From assembly GCF_002836205.1 (NCBI RefSeq), contig NZ_PJBE01000013.1:124001-188000 (forward strand): a stretch of 64,000 nucleotides of DNA, in the 5' to 3' direction. Source of the DNA: Shewanella sp. Choline-02u-19. GTDB taxonomy: Bacteria; Pseudomonadota; Gammaproteobacteria; Enterobacterales; Shewanellaceae. The translations under genes and the position numbers were made by a program. Below, piece after piece: positions 1 to 9,111 of the stretch. How positions within the stretch are numbered: the first letter of the stretch is position 1; every line of letters starts with the position of its first letter. The notes beneath the pieces are model-generated. The model had not been told where the DNA came from. It saw nothing but the letters and a program-made list of their open reading frames with translations, and made no database searches.

Positions 1-174
1 AAATTGCGTGTGATGCCTGAACTGCGTTTTATCTATGACAGTTCATTGGTTGAAGGTATGCGTATGTCAAACCTTGTTAGCCGCGTGATCAGTAATGATG
101 CAGCTAAGCAGCAAGAGCACGGCACTGAAGAAGACATTGAGCAAGACAGTAACAAGGCTGAGGACGACAAGTAA
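1..174 (+). CDS. rbfA: Ribosome-binding factor A, C-terminal part (gene cut by window edge)
   Basis: The first frame is open from base 1 to a TAA at 172-174 and encodes the last 57 residues. They include the RbfA-like stretch LRFIYDSSLVEGMRMSNLV, followed by an acidic tail. RbfA binds the 30S subunit and helps mature the 5' end of 16S rRNA; it matters at low temperature. The stop overlaps the truB start by one base, which indicates translational coupling in the usual infB-rbfA-truB order. The start and the KH-like domain lie outside the window. Identification rests on this tail plus the fixed gene order. Confidence 0.85.
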   Translation, partial: KLRVMPELRFIYDSSLVEGMRMSNLVSRVISNDAAKQQEHGTEEDIEQDSNKAEDDK

Positions 175-1124
175 TGGGTCGTCGTTCTCGTGGCCGTCAC
201 GTTGATGGCGTGTTACTGCTAGACAAAGATACTGGCATGAGCTCAAATTTTGCTTTGCAAAGAGTAAAGCGATTTTTTGATGCAAACAAGGCTGGCCATA
301 CTGGCGCGCTTGATCCATTAGCGACTGGCATGCTGCCTATCTGTTTAGGCGAAGCGACTAAGTTTTCCCAGCACCTACTCGATGCTGATAAACGTTACTT
401 AGTCACGGCTAAACTTGGTGAGCGCACTGATACTAGCGATTCCGATGGTGAAGTGGTTCAGACCCGAGAAATGGATTTTACTCAAGCGCAGTTAGATACC
501 GCTCTTGAATATTTTCGTGGCAAAACCATGCAAGTTCCTTCAATGTTCTCAGCGCTTAAATATAAAGGGCAACCTTTGTATAAGTACGCCCGTGAAGGCA
601 TTGAGGTTCCGCGTGAAGCGCGGCAGATCAATGTGTTTGAGCTTAACTTTATTAGCCTAGAAGGCAATGAGTTAACTCTAGATATACATTGTTCTAAAGG
701 GACTTACATCCGCACGATTACCGATGATTTAGGTGAAATGCTAGGTTGTGGTGCACATGTCATTATGCTGCGTCGCACTCAAGTTGCGGGTTACCCATAC
801 GATAATATGGTGTCACTAGCACAGCTTGAAGCGCTTGTTACTCAGGTTGAAGAGGAGTCTTTAACCTTAGCAGAGGTATTGGATCCCCTTCTATTGCCGA
901 TGGATACAGCAGTGAGTGGCTTTAAAGAGATTAACGTCTCTGATGACATGGCGCCATTCTTAATGAATGGCAACCCAATACAGATTGCTAATTTGCCCGT
1001 TGATGAGCTTGTGCGGATCACTTTAGGTGATGAACGTAAGTTTGTTGGTGTAGGCCAAATGAATGATGACGGCCTGCTTGCGCCTAAGCGCCTTATCGTT
1101 TTGAGAACTGAATCTGACGAATAG
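174..1124 (+). CDS. truB: tRNA pseudouridine(55) synthase
   Basis: TruB converts U55 in the T-loop of tRNAs to pseudouridine. The 316-residue protein has the family's catalytic block GHTGALDPLATGMLP near residues 41-55, with Asp47 as the expected nucleophile, then the KYKGQPLYKYAR segment and a C-terminal PUA-like RNA-binding region. Length fits the family (E. coli about 314). The ATG overlaps the rbfA stop, so this start is well supported. It sits in the rbfA-truB-rpsO order, and a separate promoter for rpsO follows it. Confidence 0.96.
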   Translation: MGRRSRGRHVDGVLLLDKDTGMSSNFALQRVKRFFDANKAGHTGALDPLATGMLPICLGEATKFSQHLLDADKRYLVTAKLGERTDTSDSDGEVVQTREMDFTQAQLDTALEYFRGKTMQVPSMFSALKYKGQPLYKYAREGIEVPREARQINVFELNFISLEGNELTLDIHCSKGTYIRTITDDLGEMLGCGAHVIMLRRTQVAGYPYDNMVSLAQLEALVTQVEEESLTLAEVLDPLLLPMDTAVSGFKEINVSDDMAPFLMNGNPIQIANLPVDELVRITLGDERKFVGVGQMNDDGLLAPKRLIVLRTESDE

Positions 1125-1155
1125 CCTTGTTTTATCGTGCGGTAGGGGAATCTAG

Positions 1156-1184
1156 TTGCTACTCCTTCGCTTAATAGGTAGAAT
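1156..1184 (+). promoter_or_regulatory. Sigma-70 type promoter of rpsO
   Basis: TTGCTA (1156-1161) and TAGAAT (1179-1184) are separated by exactly 17 bases, about 70 bases upstream of the rpsO ATG. This leaves a leader long enough for S15 autoregulation, which is known for rpsO in E. coli; I did not model a pseudoknot here. Only sequence match supports the call. Confidence 0.6.
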
Positions 1185-1251
1185 ACGCGCTCACTTTAGC
1201 TGAGTTAGTGATCGGCTAAAGATTTATTAACGCATTATTTGGAGAGACAAC

Positions 1252-1521
1252 ATGTCACTAAATGCTGAACAAACTGCTACTATTCTGGCTGAATTCGGTC
1301 GTTGTGAAAACGATACAGGTTCTTCTGAAGTTCAGGTAGCTCTGCTAACTGCACAGATTAACCACCTTCAAGGTCACTTTAAAGAGCACATCCACGATCA
1401 CCATTCACGTCGTGGTCTACTACGTATGGTTAACACACGTCGTAAACTTCTTGCATATCTTAAGCGTACTGAAAACGTTCGCTACCAAGAGCTAATCAAG
1501 AAGTTAGGTCTACGTCGTTAA
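1252..1521 (+). CDS. rpsO: 30S ribosomal protein S15
   Basis: An 89-residue primary 16S rRNA-binding protein of the small subunit platform. It shows typical S15 sequence, including GSSEVQVALLTAQI near residues 22-35, the HHSRRGLL loop and the end ELIKKLGLRR. A strong ribosome site (TGGAGAG) lies 6-10 bases before the ATG. It has its own promoter and is followed at once by a strong terminator. In many gammaproteobacteria rpsO and pnp are neighbours; here a minus-strand GGDEF/EAL gene separates them. Confidence 0.98.
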   Translation: MSLNAEQTATILAEFGRCENDTGSSEVQVALLTAQINHLQGHFKEHIHDHHSRRGLLRMVNTRRKLLAYLKRTENVRYQELIKKLGLRR

Positions 1522-1550
1522 TCTTTTATTAGATTACGTTTGACCTATTA

Positions 1551-1574
1551 AAAGGAGGCTTAGCCTCCTTTTTT
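1551..1574 (+). terminator. Rho-independent terminator after rpsO
   Basis: AAAGGAGGCTTAGCCTCC forms a hairpin with almost no loop and is followed by a run of T. It lies 30 bases past the rpsO stop. Confidence 0.9.
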
Positions 1575-1659
1575 GTGCCTGTAATAAGCTGGATAATATT
1601 TACAATTCGTGTGGCCATTGATAGAACTGCAAGGGGATTAGATTGGGTTGCGGCTCGAG

Positions 1660-3705
1660 TTATCCCAAAGATTTAGTCGCTTGATGATAGCGTTTAATGT
1701 ATTTATCTTCGAAGGCTTCTAATGCCAAAGGCTTGCTAAAGAAATACCCTTGACCTATTGAGCAATCACGCTCTTGCAGCCATTTAAGCTGTGCTTCGTT
1801 TTCAATTCCTTCTGCAACAATCTTTAAATTTAATTGTTTTCCTAGCATTAAAATGGTTGAAGCAATGGCACTCTCTTGCGGTAAATCACTGACAAAACAT
1901 CGGTCAATTTTCATGGTAGTGATTGGAAGTTGACGCAGGTATGACAGCGAAGAGTAACCAGTACCGAAATCATCAATGGCAATGCTAAACCCTGCAGCGC
2001 GTAACTGTTCAAGTTTTTTAATCGCGAGTTGCACGTCATCAATGAGTGACGTTTCAGTGATCTCAATCTCTAATAGTTCAGCTGCAATCTGGTAGCGCAA
2101 TACTGCTTGTTTTATGTCAGGTACGAGACTCGTATGTTCAAACTGTTGTGAGGCGACATTGACAGCAATAGGCAGCGAGACATTGTATTGTTGTTGCCAT
2201 TTCTGAATGGTTCGGCAACTCTCCTCTATCACCCAGCGCCCGAGCGGAATGATAATGCCTGTCTCTTCGGCGACCGGTATAAACGACATCGGACTGATAA
2301 GCCGGCCATCTTTTTTCCATCGGATCAAGGCTTCGCAACCGACGAGTTCACCGGTTTTTATATCAAGCTTAGGTTGAAAATGCAGGACAAACTCTTCATT
2401 TATCAGTGCGTCATGTAAGGATGCTTCGGTTCTTAGCCGCACGGCTGCTCTCTCGGTCATCTGCTGCTTGAAGAATGCCCATTGATTAGAACCAGCCGCT
2501 TTTGCACTGTACATTGCAATATCGGCGTGGCGAATAAGATCTTCAGCGGCTAACCCGTCGTCAGGATAGAGAGATATCCCAACGGACGCGGCAGGATGAA
2601 TTGCATACTCATTGAGATGCATTGGTGTATTGAGCTGCAGCAGAAGTTTCTCGACGAACTCGGCGGCGAGGGTCGGCGAGGTTAATCCATCGGCCAAAAT
2701 GACAAATTCATCTCCGCCTAAACGAGCCACAGTCCCTCGCTCTCCGACTGCACTCTCGAGGACCCGTGCTATCCGCACTAGAAACTGATCACCCAATGCA
2801 TGGCCGAGCGAATCGTTAATATTTTTAAACCTATCTAAGTCAATGAATAGCAGCACAAACTGAGCTTTATTTACTCTAGCTCGTTGAATTGTCACCGCGA
2901 TGGTCTCAAGTAAAAGGGCCCGATTAGGCAAGCCTGTCAATGAATCTCTGGTGGCCATTTTACGCAGTTTATTCTGTGTTTTGGCAAATTGAACCAGGAT
3001 TTGATTGAATTTACTGGTGACAAGCCCAAGCTCATCATCCATGTGCGGCCGAGAATTTGGCAGCAGATTATCACCCGGTGATTCAGGATCTATTCTATCA
3101 ATGGCTTCGCTTATTCTAGCGATAGGTTGAGTTAAGAAACGGTGAAAGACAATTGACAGTACCAATGTGAGTAAGAACGCGCGAGCGAGGGTGGCCCAGA
3201 GGCTATAACGTAACGTTGAGAATAGCGAACTGGTCAACTCTTGAACATCGTAGTTGAGAGTGAGTTTACCAATGATCTCTTTCTTATAACGACTACTGGT
3301 GAAAAAAGGGCGGTAAAGCGAGCGAGATATTTGATTGAGATCACCAAACAGTTCATCACTGATACCTTGGAATAACGTCGATGTTTTTGCTGACGGAGTG
3401 CTGTTGACGGCAACAAAGCGACTGCCATCATCTAACTCTATGGTAGCTGAATCAATATTATCGACCTTCAACAAACCTTGAATCGTTTGAGCGGCTAAAG
3501 TTTCGTCCATTGCCCAGACCGCATTAGCCGCAGGTTGTTCTACCGAATCGAGTAATTCCTGCTGCGTTGCAATAAGTTGCTGGCGTGCGTTGACAAAAGC
3601 TAACGATATTTCAACAAGAAAAATAGCAACAGCAAAAAATAACGTTGAAGAAACAACAAGTATTGTTTGCTTCCAAGTCAGTGATTTAAAATTTTCCTTT
3701 GTCAA
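1660..3705 (-). CDS. Membrane-bound GGDEF-EAL c-di-GMP protein
   Basis: A 681-residue inner-membrane signalling protein predicted to make and/or break cyclic di-GMP. There is a transmembrane helix near residues 13-33, a periplasmic sensor region of about 130 residues, a second helix near 165-190, and a HAMP-like linker. A GGDEF domain follows (DLDRFKNINDSLGHALGD and intact GGDEF near residue 335), then an EAL domain (EALIRW near 440, DDFGTGYSSL near 575). Both catalytic signatures are intact. The RxxD inhibitory site normally just before GGDEF is not present. It lies between rpsO and pnp on the opposite strand and so is not part of that operon. The sensed signal is unknown. Confidence 0.92.
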   Translation of the reverse strand: MTKENFKSLTWKQTILVVSSTLFFAVAIFLVEISLAFVNARQQLIATQQELLDSVEQPAANAVWAMDETLAAQTIQGLLKVDNIDSATIELDDGSRFVAVNSTPSAKTSTLFQGISDELFGDLNQISRSLYRPFFTSSRYKKEIIGKLTLNYDVQELTSSLFSTLRYSLWATLARAFLLTLVLSIVFHRFLTQPIARISEAIDRIDPESPGDNLLPNSRPHMDDELGLVTSKFNQILVQFAKTQNKLRKMATRDSLTGLPNRALLLETIAVTIQRARVNKAQFVLLFIDLDRFKNINDSLGHALGDQFLVRIARVLESAVGERGTVARLGGDEFVILADGLTSPTLAAEFVEKLLLQLNTPMHLNEYAIHPAASVGISLYPDDGLAAEDLIRHADIAMYSAKAAGSNQWAFFKQQMTERAAVRLRTEASLHDALINEEFVLHFQPKLDIKTGELVGCEALIRWKKDGRLISPMSFIPVAEETGIIIPLGRWVIEESCRTIQKWQQQYNVSLPIAVNVASQQFEHTSLVPDIKQAVLRYQIAAELLEIEITETSLIDDVQLAIKKLEQLRAAGFSIAIDDFGTGYSSLSYLRQLPITTMKIDRCFVSDLPQESAIASTILMLGKQLNLKIVAEGIENEAQLKWLQERDCSIGQGYFFSKPLALEAFEDKYIKRYHQATKSLG

Positions 3706-3902
3706 TTATTTTCCTTTATTTCAATGCCTTATGCTTGCTTAGAACGGCGGGTGATTGTATTCCAGGAAACATACTATTAGTAATCTGCTCACTTTAGAGA
3801 AAAGAATCGGCTTTGTCATTAATCATTCCCTTTATCTATTGAATAAACTTGAAGTATACTTACGCGCGTAATTAAGGTAATTAAATTTAAGGAATGGTTC
3901 AC

Positions 3903-6008
3903 GTGAATCCAATCGTAAAGAGTTTTGAATATGGTCAGCACACCGTTACATTAGAAACGGGTGTTATCGCACGTCAAGCAGACGCCGCTGTTTTAGCAAG
4001 TATGGGTGATACAACAGTATTAGTGACTGTTGTTGGAAAGAAAGCTGAAGAGCCAGGCCGTGACTTTTTCCCGCTTACAGTTAATTACCAGGAAAGAACA
4101 TACGCAGCCGGTAAAATCCCAGGCGGATTCTTCAAGCGTGAAGGTCGTCCATCTGAAAGCGAAACACTGATTGCACGTCTAATTGACCGTCCAATCCGTC
4201 CATTATTCCCAAATGGCTTCAAGAATGAAGTTCAGGTAATTATCACAGTAGTTTCTGTCGATCCTGAAATCAATCCTGATGTTATTTCGATGATTGGTAC
4301 TTCGGCAGCATTGGCTATCTCTGGTCTGCCGTTCAATGGTCCACTAGGTGTGGCACGTGTTGGTTATATCGGTGGCGAATATGTGCTTAACCCAAATGTA
4401 AGTCAACTTGTTGAGAGTGATCTTGATTTAGTTGTTGCGGGTACTGATGCTGCTGTTCTAATGGTTGAATCAGAAGCAGCTTCTCTACCTGAAGAAGTTA
4501 TGTTGGGTGGTGTGGTTTATGGCCATGACCAGCAGCAAGTAGTGATTAATGCTATTAGCGAGCTTAAAGCTGAAGCTGGCAAGCCTGCATGGGACTGGAC
4601 AGCTCCAGTTCAAGACGCAGACCTTGTTGCTAAGATTAAAGATTTGGCTGAGGCCGACATGGCCGCTGCTTACCAAATCGAAGTTAAGCAAGATCGTTAC
4701 ACTCAAGTTGGCGTTGTAAAATCTGCTGCTAAAGAAGCATTATTAGCTGAAAACCCAGAAGCTAACTTGCGCGAAATCGACGGCCTTCTTGGTAGCTTAG
4801 AGAAGAAAGTCGTTCGTAGCCGTATTATTGCTGGCAACCCACGTATCGATGGTCGTGAGCCAGATATGGTTCGTGCACTTAACGTTATGGCTGGTGTTCT
4901 TCCACGTACTCACGGTAGTTCACTGTTTACTCGTGGCGAAACTCAAGCACTTGTGACTTGTACACTGGGTACTGAGCGTGACGCTCAGAAAGTTGACAGC
5001 ATCATGGGCGAATACACAAATCGCTTTATGCTGCACTATAACTTCCCTCCATACTCTGTTGGTGAAACAGGTTTTGTTGGTTCGCCTAAGCGCCGCGAAA
5101 TCGGTCACGGCAAGCTAGCATGGCGTGGTATGCAAGCGGTTATGCCTTCGCCTGAAGATTTCCCATACAGCATTCGTGTTGTATCAGAGATCACTGAATC
5201 TAACGGTTCAAGCTCAATGGCTTCTGTATGTGGTACGTCTCTTGCGCTTATGGATGCAGGTGTTCCAATTAAGACTTCTGTTGCAGGTATTGCAATGGGT
5301 CTAGTTAAAGAAGGCGACGATTTCGTTGTTCTTTCTGACATCCTAGGTGATGAAGATCATCTTGGTGACATGGACTTTAAAGTTGCTGGTACTCGTGACG
5401 GTATTACTGCTCTGCAGATGGATATCAAGATTGAAGGTATCACTAAAGACATCATGGAAATTGCACTGCAACAAGCTTACGGTGCACGTGTTCATATCCT
5501 AAACGTAATGGACCAAGCAATTGGTACACATCGTGACGATATCTCTGATCACGCTCCACGTATCACGACTCTTAAGATTAACCCTGAGAAAATTCGTGAT
5601 GTTATCGGTAAAGGTGGTGCAACAATTCGTGCACTTACTGAAGAAACTGGTACTACAATCGAGCTTGAAGATGATGGAACAGTGAAGATTGCTTCTTCAA
5701 ACGGCGAAGCAACTAAAGAAGCTATCCGTCGTATCGAAGAGATCACTGCTGAAGTTGAAGTCGGTACTGTCTACAACGGTAAAGTTGTTCGTATCGTTGA
5801 CTTCGGTGCCTTCGTAACGATTCTTCCTGGTAAAGATGGTCTAGTTCATATTTCTCAAATCGCTGAAGAGCGTGTTGCGAATGTGTCTGACTACTTAGAA
5901 GTTGGCCAAGAAGTTAAAGTTAAAGTAATGGAAGTTGACCGCCAAGGTCGTGTGCGTCTTTCTATGAAAGAAGCAGCGCCTAAAGTTGAAGCTCCTGTTG
6001 CAGAATAA
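3903..6008 (+). CDS. pnp: Polyribonucleotide nucleotidyltransferase (PNPase)
   Basis: PNPase degrades RNA 3' to 5' by phosphorolysis and is part of the RNA degradosome. Two RNase PH-like domains fill residues 1-550 (GGFFKREGRPSE and the GRIIAGNPRIDGRE-type linker are visible). A KH domain (IGKGGATIRALTEETG, around 560-600) and a C-terminal S1 domain (VDFGAFVTILPGKDGLVHISQI, around 630-650) follow. I chose the GTG at 3903, giving 701 residues that begin with NPIVKSFEYGQ as in relatives. An ATG at 3894 in the same frame lies one base after the AAGGA ribosome site (3889-3893), which is too close to use; GTG 3903 has a 9-base gap. Confidence 0.96.
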   Translation: MNPIVKSFEYGQHTVTLETGVIARQADAAVLASMGDTTVLVTVVGKKAEEPGRDFFPLTVNYQERTYAAGKIPGGFFKREGRPSESETLIARLIDRPIRPLFPNGFKNEVQVIITVVSVDPEINPDVISMIGTSAALAISGLPFNGPLGVARVGYIGGEYVLNPNVSQLVESDLDLVVAGTDAAVLMVESEAASLPEEVMLGGVVYGHDQQQVVINAISELKAEAGKPAWDWTAPVQDADLVAKIKDLAEADMAAAYQIEVKQDRYTQVGVVKSAAKEALLAENPEANLREIDGLLGSLEKKVVRSRIIAGNPRIDGREPDMVRALNVMAGVLPRTHGSSLFTRGETQALVTCTLGTERDAQKVDSIMGEYTNRFMLHYNFPPYSVGETGFVGSPKRREIGHGKLAWRGMQAVMPSPEDFPYSIRVVSEITESNGSSSMASVCGTSLALMDAGVPIKTSVAGIAMGLVKEGDDFVVLSDILGDEDHLGDMDFKVAGTRDGITALQMDIKIEGITKDIMEIALQQAYGARVHILNVMDQAIGTHRDDISDHAPRITTLKINPEKIRDVIGKGGATIRALTEETGTTIELEDDGTVKIASSNGEATKEAIRRIEEITAEVEVGTVYNGKVVRIVDFGAFVTILPGKDGLVHISQIAEERVANVSDYLEVGQEVKVKVMEVDRQGRVRLSMKEAAPKVEAPVAE

Positions 6009-6025
6009 ACCATAACGGTTTGTTT

Positions 6026-6053
6026 AAAAGGAGGCCATACGGCCTCCTTTTTT
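6026..6053 (+). terminator. Terminator after pnp
   Basis: AAAGGAGGCC and GGCCTCCTTT pair around the loop ATAC, followed by T residues. It begins 18 bases after the pnp stop. Confidence 0.9.
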
Positions 6054-6232
6054 GTGCCTGTGATTTATTTCAACCATTTTTGTGATCAGCAAAATGACCT
6101 AAGATGGACAGAAAAGAGGCAGTCGTTGGGTAATAATTAGCGTAAATGAGATTATTTTTCAATTCCTTGATAGCAGTAGTAACAGGGGATTGCTATTATT
6201 GGGGCTATTGCTGAACTCAAAAGGTTAAATGG

Positions 6233-7126
6233 ATGAATCAAAAGATGCGTACCAGCGTGGTTGTGGTGATTGCCGGGATCAGTATGTTGCTGACCGGGTG
6301 TGTCTCAACTCAATCAGGTAGCAACCAACAAGCCTCCATCAAAGTCGCGCCAGTTTCCCCAGACTATAAATTAGAGATAACCTTAGCTAAGCTCAATGAA
6401 ATATTATCGAGTATGGAGTTGACGCAAGAGCAGCGTGCGCGTTTTCACTATGATCGTGGCGTGATCTATGATCGAGTCGGTTTACGGATTCTTAGCCGTA
6501 TTGATTTTCATCAAGCCCTTAAATTACAGCCCAATCTAGCTGATGCTTATAACTTCCTTGGCATTTATTACACTCAAGAAAATGAGTTCGAAAGTGCCTA
6601 TGAAGCGTTTGATGCTGTGTTAGAACTGTCTCCAGAATATGATTACGCTTATCTTAATCGCGGTATTTCATTGTATTATGGTGAGCGTTCAGAACTTGCA
6701 GTCTCGGACATGGATGCATTCTATAGCAAGGACACCTCGGACGGTTACCGCGTACTATGGCTATATATAGCAGAAAGAGAAGTCGACGCACAAAGCGCAA
6801 CGTTGAGAATGACAGCTAACCGCGCGAAATTAAACCCAGATGCTTGGTCAACGGCGTTAGTGGATTACTATCTCGGCACTAAAGATAAAGAAGCTGTTTT
6901 CGCTTTAGCAAAAGAGGGCTTAAAGCATCCAAATGAGTATGCTGAACGTTTATGTGAAGCCTATTTCTATATGGCTAAGATAGCCCAGCAACGTGGTGAT
7001 AATGCCGAAGCAGCTAATTATTTTAGACTTGCGCTAGCGACCAACATCTATGATTTTGTAGAGCACAGATATGCACGTTTAGAGCTTGCCCGAGTGAATG
7101 CAGCAATGGCTACTGTCGTCAATTAA
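6233..7126 (+). CDS. nlpI: Lipoprotein NlpI, tetratricopeptide-repeat protein
   Basis: An outer-membrane-anchored TPR lipoprotein. In E. coli NlpI acts as an adaptor for the protease Prc and for peptidoglycan endopeptidases. The N-terminus shows a lipoprotein signal with the lipobox LLTGC (Cys at residue 23). TPR motifs follow, for example RARFHYDRGVIYDRVG near 67 and ADAYNFLGIYYTQENEFESA near 102. Length (297) and position directly after pnp match the family. The start at 6233 is preceded by AAAGG; a second ATG four codons downstream is possible. Confidence 0.93.
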   Translation: MNQKMRTSVVVVIAGISMLLTGCVSTQSGSNQQASIKVAPVSPDYKLEITLAKLNEILSSMELTQEQRARFHYDRGVIYDRVGLRILSRIDFHQALKLQPNLADAYNFLGIYYTQENEFESAYEAFDAVLELSPEYDYAYLNRGISLYYGERSELAVSDMDAFYSKDTSDGYRVLWLYIAEREVDAQSATLRMTANRAKLNPDAWSTALVDYYLGTKDKEAVFALAKEGLKHPNEYAERLCEAYFYMAKIAQQRGDNAEAANYFRLALATNIYDFVEHRYARLELARVNAAMATVVN

Positions 7127-7152
7127 GTTTGGCTACGAATTATTTTTGAAGC

Positions 7153-7177
7153 AAGCCTCCTTTTTGGAGGCTTTTTT
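7153..7177 (+). terminator. Terminator after nlpI
   Basis: AAGCCTCC and GGAGGCTT pair around a TTTTT loop, followed by a T run, 26 bases after the nlpI stop. Confidence 0.88.
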
Positions 7178-7298
7178 ATTGAGCTGTTGCTATTTCAAAT
7201 CAGTTTCAATATTGATTTAAGCGACGGCACTGGTAGCCAAAATATAGGTGAGCAGCTATAATTGCCGCCTTTGTGCACTCCCAGAATTACAGGTAAAC

Positions 7299-8879
7299 AT
7301 GTCAGGCAATAAAGTTGAGGTCGACAAGCGTCGTACTTTTGCCATCATCTCTCACCCAGATGCGGGTAAAACCACCATTACTGAAAAAGTTCTTTTGTTC
7401 GGAAACGCTTTGCAAAAAGCGGGAACAGTAAAAGGCAAAAAATCAGGTCAGCATGCTAAATCTGACTGGATGGAGATGGAAAAAGATCGTGGAATTTCAA
7501 TTACGACATCTGTGATGCAATTTCCGTACAGTGATACCTTAATTAACTTGCTTGATACGCCTGGTCATGAAGACTTCTCTGAAGATACTTATCGTACCTT
7601 AACGGCTGTCGACTCATGTTTGATGGTTATCGATTCCGCTAAAGGTGTTGAGCAACGTACTATTAAGTTGATGGAAGTGACCCGTCTACGTGATACGCCA
7701 ATCGTTACCTTCATGAACAAACTCGATCGTGATATTCGCGACCCCGTCGAACTGATGGATGAAGTTGAAGAGGTGCTTAATATTAAATGTGCACCTATCA
7801 CTTGGCCCATTGGTGCAGGTAAAGAGTTTAAAGGTGTTTATCACCTATTGCGTGATGAGGTTATTCTTTATCAAGGTGGTATGGGGCATACAATACAAGA
7901 TTCAAAAATCATCAAGGGTTTAGATAACCCTGAACTTGACGACGCTATTGGCACCTATGCTGACGAAGTGCGTGAAGAGATGGAGCTTGTTGTTGGCGCT
8001 TCACATGAATTTGATCATGAGCTGTTTTTAAAAGGCGAACTGACACCCGTTTACTTTGGTACCGCGTTGGGTAACTTTGGTGTTGATCATATTCTTGATG
8101 GTATTGTTGAGTGGGCGCCTACTCCGCAGGCCCGTGAAACCGAAACACGAGTTATCGAGCCTAGCGAATCTAAGTTCAGTGGCTTTATATTTAAGATCCA
8201 AGCAAATATGGATCCTAAACATCGTGATCGCGTTGCCTTTATGCGTGTCTGTTCTGGTCGTTATGAGCAGGGCATGAAGATGCATCATGTGCGTTTAGGT
8301 AAAGATGTCAACGTGAGCGATGCTCTGACCTTTATGGCTGGTGATCGTAACCGTGCCGAGGCCGCTTATCCTGGCGATATTATTGGTTTGCATAATCACG
8401 GTACTATTCGTATTGGCGATACCTTTACTCAAGGTGAAAAGCTGCGTTTTACCGGTATTCCTAACTTTGCACCGGAAATGTTCCGTCGTATTCGTCTAAG
8501 AGATCCACTAAAGCAAAAGCAATTGCTTAAAGGGTTAGTGCAGCTATCTGAAGAGGGTGCTGTACAGGTATTTAGACCCATAGATAGCAATGACCTCATT
8601 GTTGGTGCGGTCGGTGTGTTGCAGTTTGAAGTGGTTGTTGGTCGACTAAAGACTGAATATAAAGTTGAAGCTATTTATGAAGCAATCAGTGTTGCGACTG
8701 CACGTTGGGTTTATTGTGACGATCACAAAAAACTTGATGAGTTTAGCCGTAAATGCAGCATGAACTTAGCACTCGATGGCGGCGATAATCTGACTTATAT
8801 CGCTCCAACGATGATTAACTTAAACTTGTCGATGGAACGTTATCCAGATATTGAATTCGCTAAGACGCGTGAGAACTAA
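7299..8879 (+). CDS. prfC: Peptide chain release factor 3
   Basis: RF3 is a GTPase that removes RF1/RF2 from the ribosome after termination. The G1 motif AHPDAGKTT-type sequence appears as SHPDAGKTT near residue 20, G3 as DTPGHEDF near 85, and G4 as NKLD near 140. The rest follows the family closely through the end motif FAKTREN. I chose ATG 7299 (526 residues) because KRRTFAIISHPDAG then starts about 10 residues in, as in relatives. The frame is open upstream to 7248 but those 17 codons show no family similarity. Confidence 0.96.
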   Translation: MSGNKVEVDKRRTFAIISHPDAGKTTITEKVLLFGNALQKAGTVKGKKSGQHAKSDWMEMEKDRGISITTSVMQFPYSDTLINLLDTPGHEDFSEDTYRTLTAVDSCLMVIDSAKGVEQRTIKLMEVTRLRDTPIVTFMNKLDRDIRDPVELMDEVEEVLNIKCAPITWPIGAGKEFKGVYHLLRDEVILYQGGMGHTIQDSKIIKGLDNPELDDAIGTYADEVREEMELVVGASHEFDHELFLKGELTPVYFGTALGNFGVDHILDGIVEWAPTPQARETETRVIEPSESKFSGFIFKIQANMDPKHRDRVAFMRVCSGRYEQGMKMHHVRLGKDVNVSDALTFMAGDRNRAEAAYPGDIIGLHNHGTIRIGDTFTQGEKLRFTGIPNFAPEMFRRIRLRDPLKQKQLLKGLVQLSEEGAVQVFRPIDSNDLIVGAVGVLQFEVVVGRLKTEYKVEAIYEAISVATARWVYCDDHKKLDEFSRKCSMNLALDGGDNLTYIAPTMINLNLSMERYPDIEFAKTREN

Positions 8880-8904
8880 TCTCAGCTGATGATGTTCAAT
8901 AATG

Positions 8905-8931
8905 AAACCCAAGCAAATGCTTGGGTTTTTT
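8905..8931 (+). terminator. Terminator after prfC
   Basis: AAACCCAAGC and GCTTGGGTTT pair around AAAT and are followed by T residues. Confidence 0.88.
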
Positions 8932-9111
8932 ATTGGGCTAATAGAAATATAACGAGCTTCATTTCATCAGCGTTAGTGACTATGCTGGGTTCTATATTTG
9001 AAGTGCGTGATGACTTACTGTAAAGATTAACAATGCAGTGCGGCCGTTAGCGAGATAATACTGATAAGTAACGGCACTTATAAGTAACATAAATAGGGAG
9101 CTCGAGCATAA

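Noticed and set aside
7248..7298. Earlier prfC start at 7248
   Set aside because: The 17 extra residues are unlike RF3 N-termini, and ATG 7299 gives the family length.
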